DNA of 64,000 nucleotides from Sclerotiophoma versabilis (lineage: Eukaryota > Ascomycota > Dothideomycetes > Pleosporales > Didymellaceae), in contig JAAROD010000093.1 in assembly GCA_012274445.1 (NCBI GenBank), positions 868,001 to 932,000 on the forward strand, in the 5' to 3' direction. This document shows, one piece after another, positions 1-12,199 of this stretch. Every line of letters begins with the position of its first letter. Position 1 is the stretch's first letter. Made by a program: the position numbers and the translations under genes. Under the pieces are notes generated by a model, which worked only from the letters and a program-made list of their open reading frames with translations, searched no databases and was not told the DNA's origin.

Positions 1-125
1 GCGTTGTTCTCAACAAGCGCGCTTTCTTTGCGCCTGCCTACTACCGACGCGCAAGACTTCGCACTATCTCAGAGACGCGCATTCGATCATCTGTTGAACT
101 AGACTAACCAGTCCCGACGCTTCCA

Positions 126-599
126 ATGCCGCAGGAACACGACCTGAGACTGCTCGCATATAGCGAAAGAGTGGATCTGGCCGTCCAAGCAATCGATCGC
201 AATCCAAACATTACCAGGAGACGCGCTGCTTCAATGTTCAAAGTCAAACGAAAATTTCTTCGTGACCAATCCGTTCAAAACCCTGCGAAGGCAGTCGTAA
301 CTTCCACCATCACCGCCCTGAACAATCCCGAAAAAAGGAACTTTCACGTCCTACCTGTCGAACTGATCTGCACAATCCTCGACAACCTAGAGTCTGCCCG
401 AGATGTCGTTGCTGTAGGGCAAACGAATCAGACCTTATGCCGCATCGCGATTGACCAACTCTGGCGGCATGCCTGTCGTTACAACGCTATTCTCTGGGCC
501 ATCATGGCAAGACGGAGAACGCTTCTCCACTTACTCTTGGAAAAAGGCGCCGCTTTTGTTCACAGAGAGAGTGATTTTATGTTTGCTGTACGATGGTAA
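126..599 (+). CDS. psq-type HTH plus F-box protein, probably truncated
   Basis: A 157-residue open frame from an ATG. Residues about 15-50 (RVDLAVQAIDRNPNITRRRA and onward) look like the psq/CENP-B helix-turn-helix found at the N-terminus of fungal pogo-type transposases. Residues about 75-115 (LPVELICTILDNL, then a Trp/His-containing helix) look like an F-box, which in known proteins binds Skp1 and recruits substrates to SCF ubiquitin ligases. The end (LLHLLLEKGAAFVH) resembles the start of an ankyrin repeat. The frame stops soon after, so an intron or a truncation is likely: a possible GT donor lies near 589 but no convincing next exon was found. The HTH could be transposase-derived. Function is inferred only. 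Confidence 0.5.
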   Translation: MPQEHDLRLLAYSERVDLAVQAIDRNPNITRRRAASMFKVKRKFLRDQSVQNPAKAVVTSTITALNNPEKRNFHVLPVELICTILDNLESARDVVAVGQTNQTLCRIAIDQLWRHACRYNAILWAIMARRRTLLHLLLEKGAAFVHRESDFMFAVRW

Positions 600-1584
600 C
601 CTTATAAACCGCCCCTAATGTTTCTCTTTTCGGCGTATGTCACCATCGAGGCCAGGAGCACGCATCTGAGGTTCATGCCGTGACGCCCCCTGTAACGCGG
701 AAGCTGTTCACTACCCATATCTGCTCACGACCATTAGAAGCGAGCTATCATGCCCAGTCAGCGTATTGTAAAGTGACCCGACGGGGTCAAAGACCCGGAG
801 ACTACCTTGAGCGGCACAGCTGGAGAGCAGCTGGGTCGCCATGTCGCCGCAGTGGCATTGGCCCCCTTGGCCGTGTAGCGGGCCGAGACCCACCTCTCTG
901 TTGTCTTGCACGGGCTTCATTCCCGGATTACTTCATGGTCTTGCCCGTCAAGGATGGCTAATATCATGTGAGCGAGCGGTGGTTACCGCAGGCTCATCCC
1001 CAATGGCGTCAGGCGCATCATCCGCCCTTCTCGCCGGTCATTGCCCCAAGAGACATTACGACGCACTATAAAGGCCTCTGATGTTCCCTCGTACGTCAAA
1101 TCTGCATCATCTCTTTCATTTTGACTAGGAGAACCAAGACTATCCTACTCATTGGACTAAGCTCTTTCATCCTAAAACATGCCCAAGCCATTCTCAAGTA
1201 TGCCCAAGCCACAGGCTTGCAAAGAGTGGAGCAGCATCGAATCTATGGACGAGCATCTCGACAGATGCACTTCAGATCTCCAGACCCTAACGTGAGCCCG
1301 ATCTCTTCAGTCGCAGAAATCACGCTAACTGCACCAGGCAACATTGCCCTGCGCCTGTTAAGGACATTAATTTAGGCCTCCATGTCTACAATAACGATAC
1401 TTTGGCTGACAACTGTACAAGTCTTCATCTTGTCAGACTGAAGAGACAGTGTTCACGAGCCAGGTCGACGGCGAAAAGGAGCGAGTAAGCATCCATACCG
1501 AATTGTTGGTTAAACGTTGAGGCTCATAGATAACAAAGATCACTCGAAACATTCATCAACCTTTACTCGCAGGCATGGAACAAG
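600..1584. other. gene-free stretch
   Basis: Short open frames on both strands overlap here, but none shows a recognisable motif, plausible splice pattern or coherent composition. It may contain the lost 3' end of the preceding F-box/ankyrin-like gene. No repeat was seen. Confidence 0.4.
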
Positions 1585-2367
1585 ATGATGGCAGACTGGA
1601 TCCTTTGTATTTTCCCGAAAGAATTGCGGTGCGAGATTTATCGCCACATCTGGGACACAAACTATTATTGGGCCACCTTGGGCTCAATGCAGACCAGGAT
1701 AGACGGCCTGTACTGTAACCCTGTCCCAGGTGACTCAAACATTCCAAGAACTTGGTTTCAGGGTGAAATACCTCATGTCGTGGATAAGACCTTTGTCGGT
1801 GGAGATTTGGCATTGGAGATTGTGGAAGCGTATTACGCGACTACTCAAACTTGTCATACCTTCGATGTACATGACCAATCCCAACTTCATCGGCTCTTAA
1901 AACAGGATGTATTCAATGTCGGACTTGAACCAGTTATGGTGCTGAGAAACCTCTTTATCTACATGGACCTCGATGAAGCTTACCCTCTCAGAGAGCTGTT
2001 ATCTACCCGAATGGCCCAGACGAACGCGCAACTGCAAACATTGCTCGCCATCCGAAAGAAGCGTGACTTTAAGCTCGAATTCAAGCTACACCAGGCTAAA
2101 GTTGATCCCGCAGTATTGCTTCGCTTGCTCAATATCCTTCGGTCGATTATAGCGGTCTTAGAGAACGAAGGTGCACAGGTCAAACTTACTTGGGAGTATA
2201 ACTGCATCCGTCCATATGAAGACTATCGGGATACTGAAGGAAGGGTTGAGGATTTTCTGAACTCTTTGATGAGAGGCAGTGACTCTGAATGCGATCTAGC
2301 AACGCGGTTGGATGGTCTGTTCGACGAGGTAAGAAATTCTGGTCACAGATGTATTACCATTCACTAA
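1585..2367 (+). CDS. uncharacterised fungal protein, F-box-like N-terminus
   Basis: A 260-residue frame starting MMADWILCIFPKELRCEIYR. The FPKELRCEIYRHIW segment resembles the first helix of the F-box-like N-termini common in uncharacterised ascomycete proteins. The rest is mixed alpha/beta with no motif I recognise. The last 15 codons may be intronic: GTAAG follows the GAC GAG codons near 2326, a CTAAT branch-like site occurs near 2364, and an acceptor CAG at about 2380 would put a TAA immediately after the splice. The protein would then end at ...LFDE. No signal peptide or membrane segment. Function unknown. Confidence 0.55.
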   Translation: MMADWILCIFPKELRCEIYRHIWDTNYYWATLGSMQTRIDGLYCNPVPGDSNIPRTWFQGEIPHVVDKTFVGGDLALEIVEAYYATTQTCHTFDVHDQSQLHRLLKQDVFNVGLEPVMVLRNLFIYMDLDEAYPLRELLSTRMAQTNAQLQTLLAIRKKRDFKLEFKLHQAKVDPAVLLRLLNILRSIIAVLENEGAQVKLTWEYNCIRPYEDYRDTEGRVEDFLNSLMRGSDSECDLATRLDGLFDEVRNSGHRCITIH

Positions 2368-3606
2368 TAGATCTCCACAGTAACGTGGCTCAAGTGCGCC
2401 ACGCTTCTCAGTAGACCCGGCCATGCGCATACGCCGGACCATTCTGTGACCGAGACACAGACATTAGACCACGCAGTGCAGTTGCCGCACTCTGTCCGCC
2501 ACGTTCTCCCAGTACGTTCTCCAGTACCTCGTCTGTGACGGGGTGAAGTTCAGATGGACTTCGCAGCTACCAGACCTTACGCCCGCTCCTTCCTTCTGAT
2601 CTTGCCCCTGCTTTGCACACAATGTAAAGGGCCCAGACATCCCGCTGAGTACGATCCCAGCACCCATTGCCCGAAGTTGTTCACGTGAAGATGGCGTTTC
2701 CCTTGATCGAACGGACAAACCAGGATGAGCAACGATCAGCCTTTTCACCTGCTCTTCACCACTCACCTACCGTCTCTCCCCCGGGTTGGGGGAATGCAAG
2801 CCAGTCAAGGTCGCTACTCAGCTAATGTCCACCAAATCTGTGCCTCGCCGCTGCAAATTCTTGAGAAGTAATGGGACTGTGGCCTTTCATGGGGGCTCAT
2901 CTGCGCCATGTGATAACGCACGCTCCTTAGGGATGTGACGTCCGCCCCTTTCTTTCTTTTCTTGGACAAACTCCACATAGTAGTGCTAGATCTCTTGTAA
3001 CTCTGTAAAGTTCCTCTTTACTAGTTTCTCATCACTCACTGATCCAGGACCAATTCATTCTTCCAAGGACCGAGAATAATTTGCCAGTCAGTGACTGCTG
3101 TATCCTTGTATATAGTATATTTTACTGGGCTATCTGACATTAGAGAAATGTCACTTGGGCAATTGATAATATTGTCTCTCTTTAGCAGCAATCAATGGTC
3201 GCGCCAGCTGCGGCATCATCGGGCATGGCCGATCGTGATGTCGCCGGCGCTCCAATCTGGCGATGCATAAGCCATTCACATTCATGGTTCGCTCTACGTC
3301 CCGGCCTTGCAGGATGTAGTGGGTTCCACACTTCATCAAAGATTGTAAGAGACGTGTCAAACCCGCATAAGCACCTGGCGGAGGAGCTGTCTTCCTAGAG
3401 GGTCTAGTAGATCAGGTGCAACGTAAGTAGGGCACCGCAACACACTGCACAGCCTATCCCGTCCGTTCGTGCGATACGCCTGTTGGTGCTAGGCTCCGAA
3501 CACTTACAGAGAGCGTGCTCGCCATGTGAGGTAAAACAATTTCCTGAATCTACTATATTAGTAGGTTTCTTCTTGTGCAGATGCTGCACATATATCTCCC
3601 TTCGAC
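2368..3606. other. gene-free stretch
   Basis: No open frame with a recognisable motif. AT-rich tracts around 3000-3130 are typical of intergenic DNA in this arm. Confidence 0.4.
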
Positions 3607-4655
3607 ATGGCTTTTTTCCTCATCAGCTTTGCCATTTGCTTTACGGTTGGACTTGTGCTGAGCGTTGTGCTTATGTATCACGATGTAAAGTCTCGCAAAC
3701 CGAACGAGATGAACGAGAGTTTGGGATACCCCTATTTTTGGGAGACAGTCCTGGCTACTTTTCTCGGCGCTTGCCAGGCCGGCTTATTAGTTGCTGGTAT
3801 AACTGCAATTGTCTTTGCAGTTCGCTCGGAAGGTGACATGTACTGGGTTGATATGGCTGTATGATGTAACCTTCAACTTCTCACCGGCACCAATGTGAGA
3901 AGATCCATAGAAAATCTTGGGGCTTGCTGATTTATGGGATGACTAGCTGGGCCGAACCTTACGTGTTTTGGTGTTTCCCCGCTGGACTATATGGGTGGCA
4001 TATTTTATCGCCCTTTTGACGGCACCAAATTTTGTTTATCCATCGAGGTGAGAGATGGGATTTCAAGTTTCCTGTCTTTGTAACCAAGACAGGGGCAACA
4101 ATTGCTGCTTTGCTTACGATTCAGGACCACTTCATCTCCTTACAGTGGTATCGTTCCTATCCTCGGCAATTTCACGCGGACGGCTAGAAGACCATGAGAC
4201 GGCAGGATCGGGACAAGACAGTTCGGGATATAAGCGATTGTTAATGGTATTCATCGTCACAAACGCAATTGCGGCGTCATTCCAGCTGTGTGGAGCGATC
4301 GTCATTTACAGTATATCGCTCGCCGAGAGCAATTTAGACACCAGCCTCCACCAGGGAGTCTTTCTGGTATGTCTTCTCCATTGTTTCTATGCAGTCTAAC
4401 TGGGGATAGGCCTGTACAGCGACACAGTTGCTGTGTCCTCTTGGTTTCTGCTTAGCTGGGATCAAACGCCGAATCATCGAACCTCTTAAAGCTTTAACGC
4501 GCAAATTACAGTCGCCTGGAATAGGCGATAGTAATATTGAGGGTGCAGTGAGGTTGGCACCAAGACCAGCACAGGGGTTGACAATGCTTTTGGAAGACCA
4601 CAACGCATTTCGATGGAAGGACACTACTTGTCAGAATAGAGGCTTTATCACTTAA
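3607..4655 (+). pseudogene. multi-pass membrane protein gene, exon model incomplete
   Basis: Exon A (3607-3858) encodes two hydrophobic helices (AFFLISFAICFTVGLVLSVV and a second starting ETVLATFLGACQ). A GT donor at 3859 and acceptor ending 3946 join it in frame to exon B (3947 to about 4049), which carries a third helix (IWVAYFIALLTAPNFVYPS). A later exon has a fourth helix (RLLMVFIVTNAIAASF) and splices at GTATGT near 4365 to a final exon (AGIKRRIIEPLKALTRKL) ending at 4655. The B-to-C junction does not keep frame with any donor/acceptor pair I found, so the gene is either mis-modelled or frameshifted. It resembles uncharacterised fungal integral membrane proteins. No transporter motif is visible. 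Confidence 0.4.
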
Positions 4656-5385
4656 ACGACATGACGGCGAGATACTCATGCGAATGATGAGTGGGAATCT
4701 TATGTTTGCACTTATTTGCTCGTACATCCGATCAACGCCGCTTTGTCGCGACTCATTCGCGCCACTGATAATTCAAAATCATGCACAAAATTCCAGAAAA
4801 ATATGTGATACGATGAGTGTTTGGTCTAATTTGACAACTGCTGTTGAACCCAACTTACATTTACATGCAAAACACAACAGCTATAACGGACTATACTGTA
4901 TGTAATTTATTTCAACTTCAAAGCAATGTAAATTCTACGTGCGTCGCAATTTTTGCGATACTCTTCTAATTAAACCTGGCTAGCTAACAGTCGTCCTTTT
5001 AGCGGAAACAAGCCTCGTGCATCACAGAGCAGCCTTCAAGTTATTACTACTGTCGTAAACCCTACATCGTCCTTGTCTAAGCTAGGAAAACGAACATCAC
5101 TCATTCGATTGCTGCAGATCTTCATTCCTCATCGCTAGGCTACATGGGTGGTACGCTTGGGTGCGATTTCAACTATACCAGATATTGTTTCCGCAGCTAC
5201 GAAGGTGGCCTATGCCTGTATTAGAAGTTGTCTAATCGCAAGTAGAGGCAAAGCGGCATTCTTCTGCTATTAAATTTACCAGGCGAAGCAAAACGTTAAA
5301 AAAAAAAAAAAAAAGAAAAAAAAAGCGCATCTGCATTCCCATCATTTCAAGCCGTAATTCAGGCTCTAGGTTGGATGTTGATCTA
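4656..5385. other. gene-free stretch with A-rich tract
   Basis: No supported gene. A run of A interrupted by single G residues lies at about 5298-5324, downstream of the minus-strand gene ending at 5386; it would be T-rich on that gene's transcript, in the likely 3' UTR. Confidence 0.4.
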
Positions 5386-7383
5386 TCAGAAATCAGAATC
5401 GCCTGAGTCATACCAACACAAGTTTTCCTCGTCCGTCGTCTCATCGTCTTTGTCCGTGTCAGCCTGTTCGCTAAAATCGAGCTTGTGCCATTGGTCGAGA
5501 CTCGTCCTCTGTTTTTTCGATAACACGAACCTGCTCTCGTACACTGCTCGTACGGAATTTCTTGTCTTATGCTGGAAAGTTCTGGGATGAGATATGACAA
5601 ACTGGACGGCGTTATAGATGGCGTTCTTGTGCTTGTCATTGCTCTGAAAAGTGTCCTGTAGAATGGAATAGACAAGTTTGAACGCGGCGTCGCGAGCTTT
5701 CGATTTATCGCGGACTTCATCATAGCCTTGCCCGGCTTTCAAATCTTTGATGATCTCACCGAGCGTCCGCCCTTTACAGACGTCGACACGAAGAAAATCA
5801 TATGTATCGCAGAGGGTTTGGTAAGTGGTGATGTTGCTGGAAACTGATTGGAAACACTGGCGGTAGCCTGATTCAATCCCCTTAAGAGCGATATCGAAAA
5901 GAGGAATCGCTTCGTGGACGAGCTTCGTGGGCCGAGGTGAGCTGTTACTACTATTGAGGACTAGGGACGCCAACCGCGGTATCAAAGAGACGTCAATCTT
6001 ATATGGCACTTGTCCAATCGTGATCGGCGTCCTCGCGTTTGATGAGGTGCTTGTTTGGGCCGGCGGCTAGCAAGCTTAGCGTCAGATGTGCTTATTGCCA
6101 ACGTGCTTACTAACCTTGTCATACTCTCCATTCGTCGCCGTCAGGTCGCTGTTCTCGGTGCCCTGTTTTCCGCCCTGCCATTTTGCGTCTACACCTTCCG
6201 ACGGGGCCTTCTCTTCTTCACAGGTGATGACCTCCAACTTCATCCCGCCGTCGTACTTGACAATTGCAACCTGAGTAGCACTACATTTCACTGCTTCAAT
6301 AATTTGGTTTAACACGTAGCCCAGACTACAAAGAACCTTTTGGTTGCTCCTTTCCCAGTTGCGGACATTCTCGGTCATATCCTGGACTTGGACATCATTG
6401 AACAGGCCGTTCTTGTGGTAAGCGGTAGCTAGGTAGGGAGTCTGTGATATCCAAAGCTGAGCTGCAGTTTCATTCATGTCCAGGCTCTTACCGGCGGCTC
6501 GAGTCTTGATTTCCACGATGGAAGAATTGTCTACTTCTCTACCTTCTCTTATAACTGTAATTGTAGATCTTTGTGCCGACGCGGGAGAGGAGTCCACAAG
6601 CTGCAGTTTTTCCACTAACTGCGACAGAGACTCAGTTGTCTTTGCCTGCTTCTGCACCGCAACCCGCCCAAGTTCATCATCAATATACCCATCAGTTTCA
6701 TTTCTGACCACGCATTGCAAGCCACCGAAGCGAAAACTGGTAATTCTGTAATATCCAGAGGTTCCGGTCGCGCTTTTTGTGCACGCCTTCTCAAAATTGC
6801 GGCCGTAACCTCGGAAGCCCTGAAGGACTGTAGTAGTCTCACTCTCCATACGTGTAAATAGTGCCCTCTTACCGTCGACAACTTCGGCCCGTATCTGGAA
6901 GGATTCACTCGAAGTTCCATTGAGGAAGCGGATAAGTTTTCTGATATTGTTCCGGTCCGTGATCACATCGACATTTCCCATGTTGAAATCAGGATTCTGG
7001 ACGGAAAGTGCACTGAAGAGGGGCTTGAGAGGCGCATTGGAAATTCGCGCCGCATTTTGATCAACGTACACTTTTCCGGAGTCCGGTTCCAGTTTTATCG
7101 GTCGTCCCGCTGACGGTGACCAAAGAGGTGGGAAGCCTTTGTTGGCCATTAGAGAAAATTCTCGACAAGCGTCTCTCTTCAACAGCTTACCAGGCACTGA
7201 AATAGTAGGGACGTCACTCTCAGACCAGCTGTAAGAAGCGAGGTACTTAAATTCGGTGATTCTTGCATGAGCAGGATCCAAACGGTCACTCAAGTCAGAG
7301 CGAAATATCGTAGTGACAACTTGACCAACCATGCTGGTATCAGGCAGATGTCGCCAGGCAGAAGTGATGATTTTGAGATGCAA
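5386..7383 (-). CDS. uncharacterised fungal protein, 649 residues, two exons
   Basis: Exon 1 is 7383-6115 and exon 2 is 6066-5386, joined across a 48-nt intron (6067-6114, GTTAGT donor, CTAG acceptor) in phase 0. The N-terminal two thirds match what I remember of an uncharacterised fungal family often mislabelled geranylgeranyl pyrophosphate synthetase. Landmarks are KVYVDQNAARISNAPL, GYGRNFEKA, FGGLQCVVRNETDGYI, IVEIKTRAAG and LWISQTPYLATAYHKNGLF. No prenyltransferase DDxxD motif is visible. The IVEIKTR strand resembles the E-x-K half of a PD-(D/E)xK nuclease core, an inference from a very short motif. Exon 2 adds a helical domain and an acidic tail ending CWYDSGDSDF. No signal peptide or membrane helix, so probably nuclear or cytosolic. 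Confidence 0.7.
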
Positions 7384-9278
7384 GAAAGGCTGCTAAATCC
7401 TTTCTGACTGGCTCTCTCCATGGATATCGGAGCGAGTAGCCGACTTGAATTCTCAGCTGATATTCGTCTATGGTTTGCGCAACGTTGCACAGCAGAACAT
7501 CCTATAATAACGTAGGGCCGTAGTGAATGCCTGTTGATCTCCTTCCTGTTGTGGCACAAATATTGTTGGGCCTTGTTGTGCATTGTCCAAGGACAATTAC
7601 CCCACTCCCGAGCAGAACTGACCTGCCTCGCACATTCCACCAAAAGCCTTGGTAAGGATCACGCAGTTTCTATCAGCATCACAACATACCGGACCTCCGC
7701 TATTGAAAAAATACAAGTCACTATGATTAAGTGTCAACGGCCGTGATCATCTTTCCCCTCGCTATAAACTAGGCATCAAGCAAGCTGGCTGATATCGCAT
7801 TACATTCTCGTGCGCCTGCATAAAATCACTCCTATGGCCTGAAGATACAGTAATCCCTGCCATATGATGCAGAACTCGCCAGTACGCATTAGATTGAATG
7901 GAAGTTTCAGCAAGCACTGCATCTCTCTTAAGCACAAGCAACTTACTAGCTCCATCCGCACGCTGCTTTCACGACACCTGACAGTGATGTAAGAGGATCT
8001 CACTACACTCGCTCATCTCTCTCGCACTACGAGGTGGCTCCTAGGTTCGGCAGTCAATCATGCATTAAGATAGTTGGTAATATTATTCCTCTATTGTCAG
8101 GATCACGACAAATAAATTCAGCAAACCTGCAATTTCCTGCGACTCTCATCCGGGTCAGTTTGATAGGGTTATCCAAAATTTTACAACTAGAATGCACCTG
8201 TGCAAATAGTATACAATTAAAAACACTAAGCCCGAACGTGAACAACTATAGAGGTATGACAAGGTAGGCTAAAATAACCCCTATAAAAAAGTTCTAACAA
8301 CTATTAAAGTATAACTTAGTAGCTAAAGCTTAGCTGTTCTACAGATATACTGATTATGTAGGTATAGCCTGGTTGTGAGAATTTTACATAATGCATCAAG
8401 TAGGTCTACAAATATAAAGGTGCAGATTCTTGAGTTCCCTAGTAAAGTCAAGTGATCGAGCTAACAGTAGATCACGTTAACAATGACTATCGCGGATGAC
8501 TCTAGAGCCTCTTTTTTGATTGAGCATCAAGGTGATGAGTAGCCAGTGTGGAACAACTCGCAACTCACACCGTAAGTGCAGTAAAGCACTTTCTGAGCTC
8601 CTACGCATGTTGAAGCTCGTGGTTAGGATAAATTAAACAGAAGCCCTATTGTGTAGAAGCAGTAGGACGATCGTTGAATGGATGTAGATTGATAAGCCCC
8701 TTCTCTGTATGACAAATGAAGCAAAAATAAATAATGCATGACGCCTCTCTACGATCCGGGAATTGCCATAGAGCTAAAACGAAGGGTTGCAGAGTTTATA
8801 CTTCGTTGTGCAGCATGGTAACAGACGCTGTGACACGGGATACCTCCTTGATTTGACTTCGACTATTGAAATGTTGTCGATGAAACAGACGGTATTCAAA
8901 TTAGTAAGGGTACGCTGGCTGAAGAAGCTCACAGGGATGTTGTCCTGCTTTGCTGCTCGCAAAAGTAAATCGCCTTTGCAGCAACTGTATCAATGACAAA
9001 TCGAAACTTGCCAATAGCTGCTACTAGAAAATTGCCAAAGTTCTCGCAGCCTTCGCGCCTTCTTTGCGGGAGGCCTTCTTCAGTAGTGTTGCAGGTCTCC
9101 TCGACCACAGCTCCACTATGAAGCCTTCTTCACTCTGAATAGTCATAACTTAGTAGTAGCTCACCTTCCAGTCTCACTAACACACCAATAAGCCATCCTG
9201 AGCCCTGCTGCGGCAGTAAGAGGATGATTCATGTAACGTCATTTGTTCATTTGTTCATTTGTTCTTTCCTACACCAAC
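7384..9278. other. gene-free AT-rich stretch
   Basis: Nearly 1.9 kb without a supportable gene. Composition is AT-rich around 8050-8450 and the small frames on both strands are mutually overlapping. An 8-bp unit (ATTTGTTC) is repeated three times at about 9242-9267. This may be decayed repeat DNA, but no specific element is recognisable. Confidence 0.4.
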
Positions 9279-10040
9279 CTACTGTATCGGCCGGCTGTTG
9301 TACAGATAATTCTCTAGGTAATTCGACTTCGTGCCGTTTTGAGTATTGTCTGCCACTTTACACCGTAGCCTCAACGTAGCCTTCAAAGCATCCGCCAAAG
9401 CCTCTTTGGGATATTTATCGATAGATGTCATCCAACCAACGCCCTTATCTGTATCGTCATGCGCTAGGCGTGCAACACTTTCAGCAATCTGACACCTTAA
9501 AGGTGAGCCAGGAGGCGTACCCCTGTAAACAATGCCAACGCTTTCCGGCCCCATGTTCCACTTTGAACTCTCCTTGGCTGCTGCCACGGTCTTCATTACT
9601 GCATTCTTGTAATCCGCATCGAGGATCTTCTCTCCAAACACGTAAGCTTCTGCAAGCAGCACGAAAACTTTCTCAGCTTCTTCAGCTACTTTCTCTCTCT
9701 TGTGCTCATCATCGGCTTCGTATAGCGTCAAGGGCATGCTATTAGCATAGAGCCACTTCACATAGTCGCTTACGGTATCCACAGTATCATCAGGAAGCTC
9801 GATGATGTACGGTTTATCCTTTAGGTCGGTCCATTCTGGCTTCATCATGCGTTGGAAGAACTCAGAACTTCTGCATAACACCCCTTGATGAACATGGAGA
9901 GTTTCCGTTTCACTCGCGGGTCCAGGGACCACTAACTTGACAATACTGTGGCGGGGTCTAAGATCGTCAGTGTCGAGGTCTGTCTTTTACTTTCAAAACC
10001 TACTCCATTCCGCAGCGTCACTCCGAGGGTTGATGATCAT
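9279..10040 (-). CDS. BTB/POZ domain protein
   Basis: The main exon (9957-9279) encodes a fungal-type BTB/POZ fold: LHVHQGVLCRSSEFFQRMMK, then a conserved YIIELPDDTVDTVSDYVKWL and helices typical of the domain. BTB proteins homo-oligomerise and many act as cullin-3 adaptors or chromatin factors; the short fungal expansion is largely uncharacterised. The open frame has no ATG at its 5' end. The best model adds a 41-nt first exon (10040-10000) across a 42-nt intron (9958-9999, CACTGAC branch, CTTAG acceptor), giving 239 residues starting MIINPRSDAAEWSR. The donor (GTTTTG) is weak, so the start is uncertain while the BTB call is firm. Confidence 0.65.
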
Positions 10041-10840
10041 GCAAGCCAAAAGATCTTTCCCTGCGGATAGTAACAGTATTAATAACAGCGAACCGACTAT
10101 CTGGAAGACGCCGATGACTACGTCGCACGATAGCTCCTAAAACGAAGACAGAAATGTCAACTCGTTATGTATGACACGACTGCAGCATTCTTGATCATTG
10201 AACAAGAGAGGACAGGATTGAGGAAGTGCGCCTAGACTTTGCTCTGTTGCCGCAAGATGCACAGCTAAATCTGCTGGCCACAATATTGGCATCGTCGTGT
10301 CTGACGGAACGGTAGGAAAGTAGTACATACCCACCCAACATGCTGGGCTGTACGCCTGTCAAGACACTGCAGTCCACTGATATGTGCCATGTACTTCGTA
10401 CAGCCACTTGGCAAAGTGTTTGAGCCCCGCACGCTTAATTTCGCTCCCAGCGAATCAATAATATCACTTTAACCACCCACCACCTTACCTACATCCCGCC
10501 AAGTTAGACAAGAAACAAATGCAATTTCTCTTGACTCTTGAGGTCTGGGATAACCATATGTATCGGAGATGCACTGATCAGGTCGCTCTACTAAGTATAC
10601 CTGTTACGCAACATCGACTGCATGGTGCATACGTATGCTATGAAGTTTTGGGTAAGTTGCATATACGCTACAGAAGGACGAGTGTTAACTCCTGCGTTAC
10701 TACACACAAGGAACACCCTGGCATTCACGATCGGCTTCCGATTTTGCAAAATAACAAAAGATGTCTCTTACAAGGGTCCTTGCCTGCGCTAACAAAGGGC
10801 TTGTCGAAATGGTACAGACACGATACGATGGACCGAGATT
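10041..10840. other. gene-free stretch upstream of Tc1 relic
   Basis: No gene supported. It may contain the eroded 5' part of the Tc1/mariner relic that follows, but no transposase motif is readable here. Confidence 0.3.
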
Positions 10841-11129
10841 CACCCCGAGACAATCTCAAACCGGCCTTCCCTTATTGCATATGCCTCCAGAGAGTGGTTG
10901 GAGGTTCACAGCGTCGCAACAGTCAACTGACCGCCATATTCTCCCGACTTCAACCTACCCTGACTTTGACTATATGGGAGACTTTCAAGGGGAGTGGGAG
11001 GCATTTGAATTAAAGTTGCATGAGGCATGGGCTGCTATACCTGATTCACTCATTCATCGCCTTATTAGGTCCATGCCACAACGCCTAGACGCTGTCAGAC
11101 AGGCAAGGGACTTCCACGCTCGATATTAG
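10840..11129 (+). mobile_element. Tc1/mariner transposase relic (C-terminus)
   Basis: The end of the frame reads LHEAWAAIPDSLIHRLIRSM followed by PQRLDAVRQARDFHARY, the usual C-terminus of Tc1/mariner transposases. Just upstream, in another frame near 10931, PPYSPDFNLP matches the conserved SPDLNPIEHLW block that carries the third catalytic residue, followed by two TGA stops and a frame change. It is a 5'-truncated, mutated copy unable to encode an active enzyme. No terminal inverted repeats were identified. Confidence 0.65.
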
Positions 11130-12199
11130 GTGTATCATGGTTAATTTTATACTTGTATCATCTAAATTGGTCCACGTTGAGTAGAGTTATACTACTTCAA
11201 AGTTGAGGTCGAAATGTTGGAGGGGTGGCCCGTGCGCCGCGCGAACAAACCTTTGGTACCCTACTGTATCAGATGGCTATCTCTTTCACCCATTTATCAG
11301 CTCAAATAGGTCATCTCTACGGTACCACAAATTCTTGTAATGACTACACAAGAAATAGGGAGGAGCTATTTGAGCCAGCGCTTCCATCGCTAACTCAACA
11401 CTTGGCGTGGGGTGGTCTCACTCCTTCAGGCTGGCTCAGTGAATGTGCCTTTTGGTTTCGTTCAACCGCATCACGCTCGGCCAAGGCCTTTCCCCCCACT
11501 TCCGAATTCAGAAAGTAACCATTTCAGTCATGTGCGTATCAACTGAGGGCTTTACGGATGTAGCGGAAAGGAGAGGAAAGAAGCTGCAGTTCAAACTGGT
11601 GTGGAGGGTAAGGACCTGTAATCGTAGCAGAAACAGTCTAACAGCTTCACTTGTCATGGTAATGAATAATATTATGCTGTCGCATAGTTCCTTCCGCATA
11701 CTGCTCGATATCGAAGGCTTTGTTCTATGCAAATGGTGTTAGGACGTTTGCGGGGTCAATGACGTACTCGAAGCTGCGTACTGGCGCTTGCGGGGTAGGA
11801 GAGGATAGCTTCCCGACCATCATCGACCCCATTCATACGTAGCAGACAGTATGACAGGTTGAGAGCAACTAACTAGAGTGCTTAGCAAGCTGTTTTCATC
11901 GGTACGCCATGAGCGTCCATGGCTTATTGCATCTTAGCTGCAGAACATGCGAATCAGAAGACTGTCGTTCTGAGAACGTTTGCAGCCCTACAACGGTGAT
12001 TGTAAGAGTTCAGGCGAATGCAGTCCAGGACTAATTCTTCCCGAGAATTTTGGAACCTCATCAGTGTTCTTATGGAGCTTCCTTTGCACGTAGAGAAGAA
12101 CAATTGAGTCAAGAAACGTTCTAGCTAAAGATGACGAATTTTAACCAGAAAGCAATGTCAAACAAGACGGTGTGCTCCACAATCGTGATTGATCTCGTG
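11130..12199. other. gene-free stretch
   Basis: Small overlapping frames only, with no motif or splice model. It may include degraded flanks of the Tc1 relic. Confidence 0.35.

Noticed and set aside
680..1071. Overlapping plus-strand frames after the F-box gene
   Set aside because: No motif or splice site links them to the preceding gene, and both strands are equally open.
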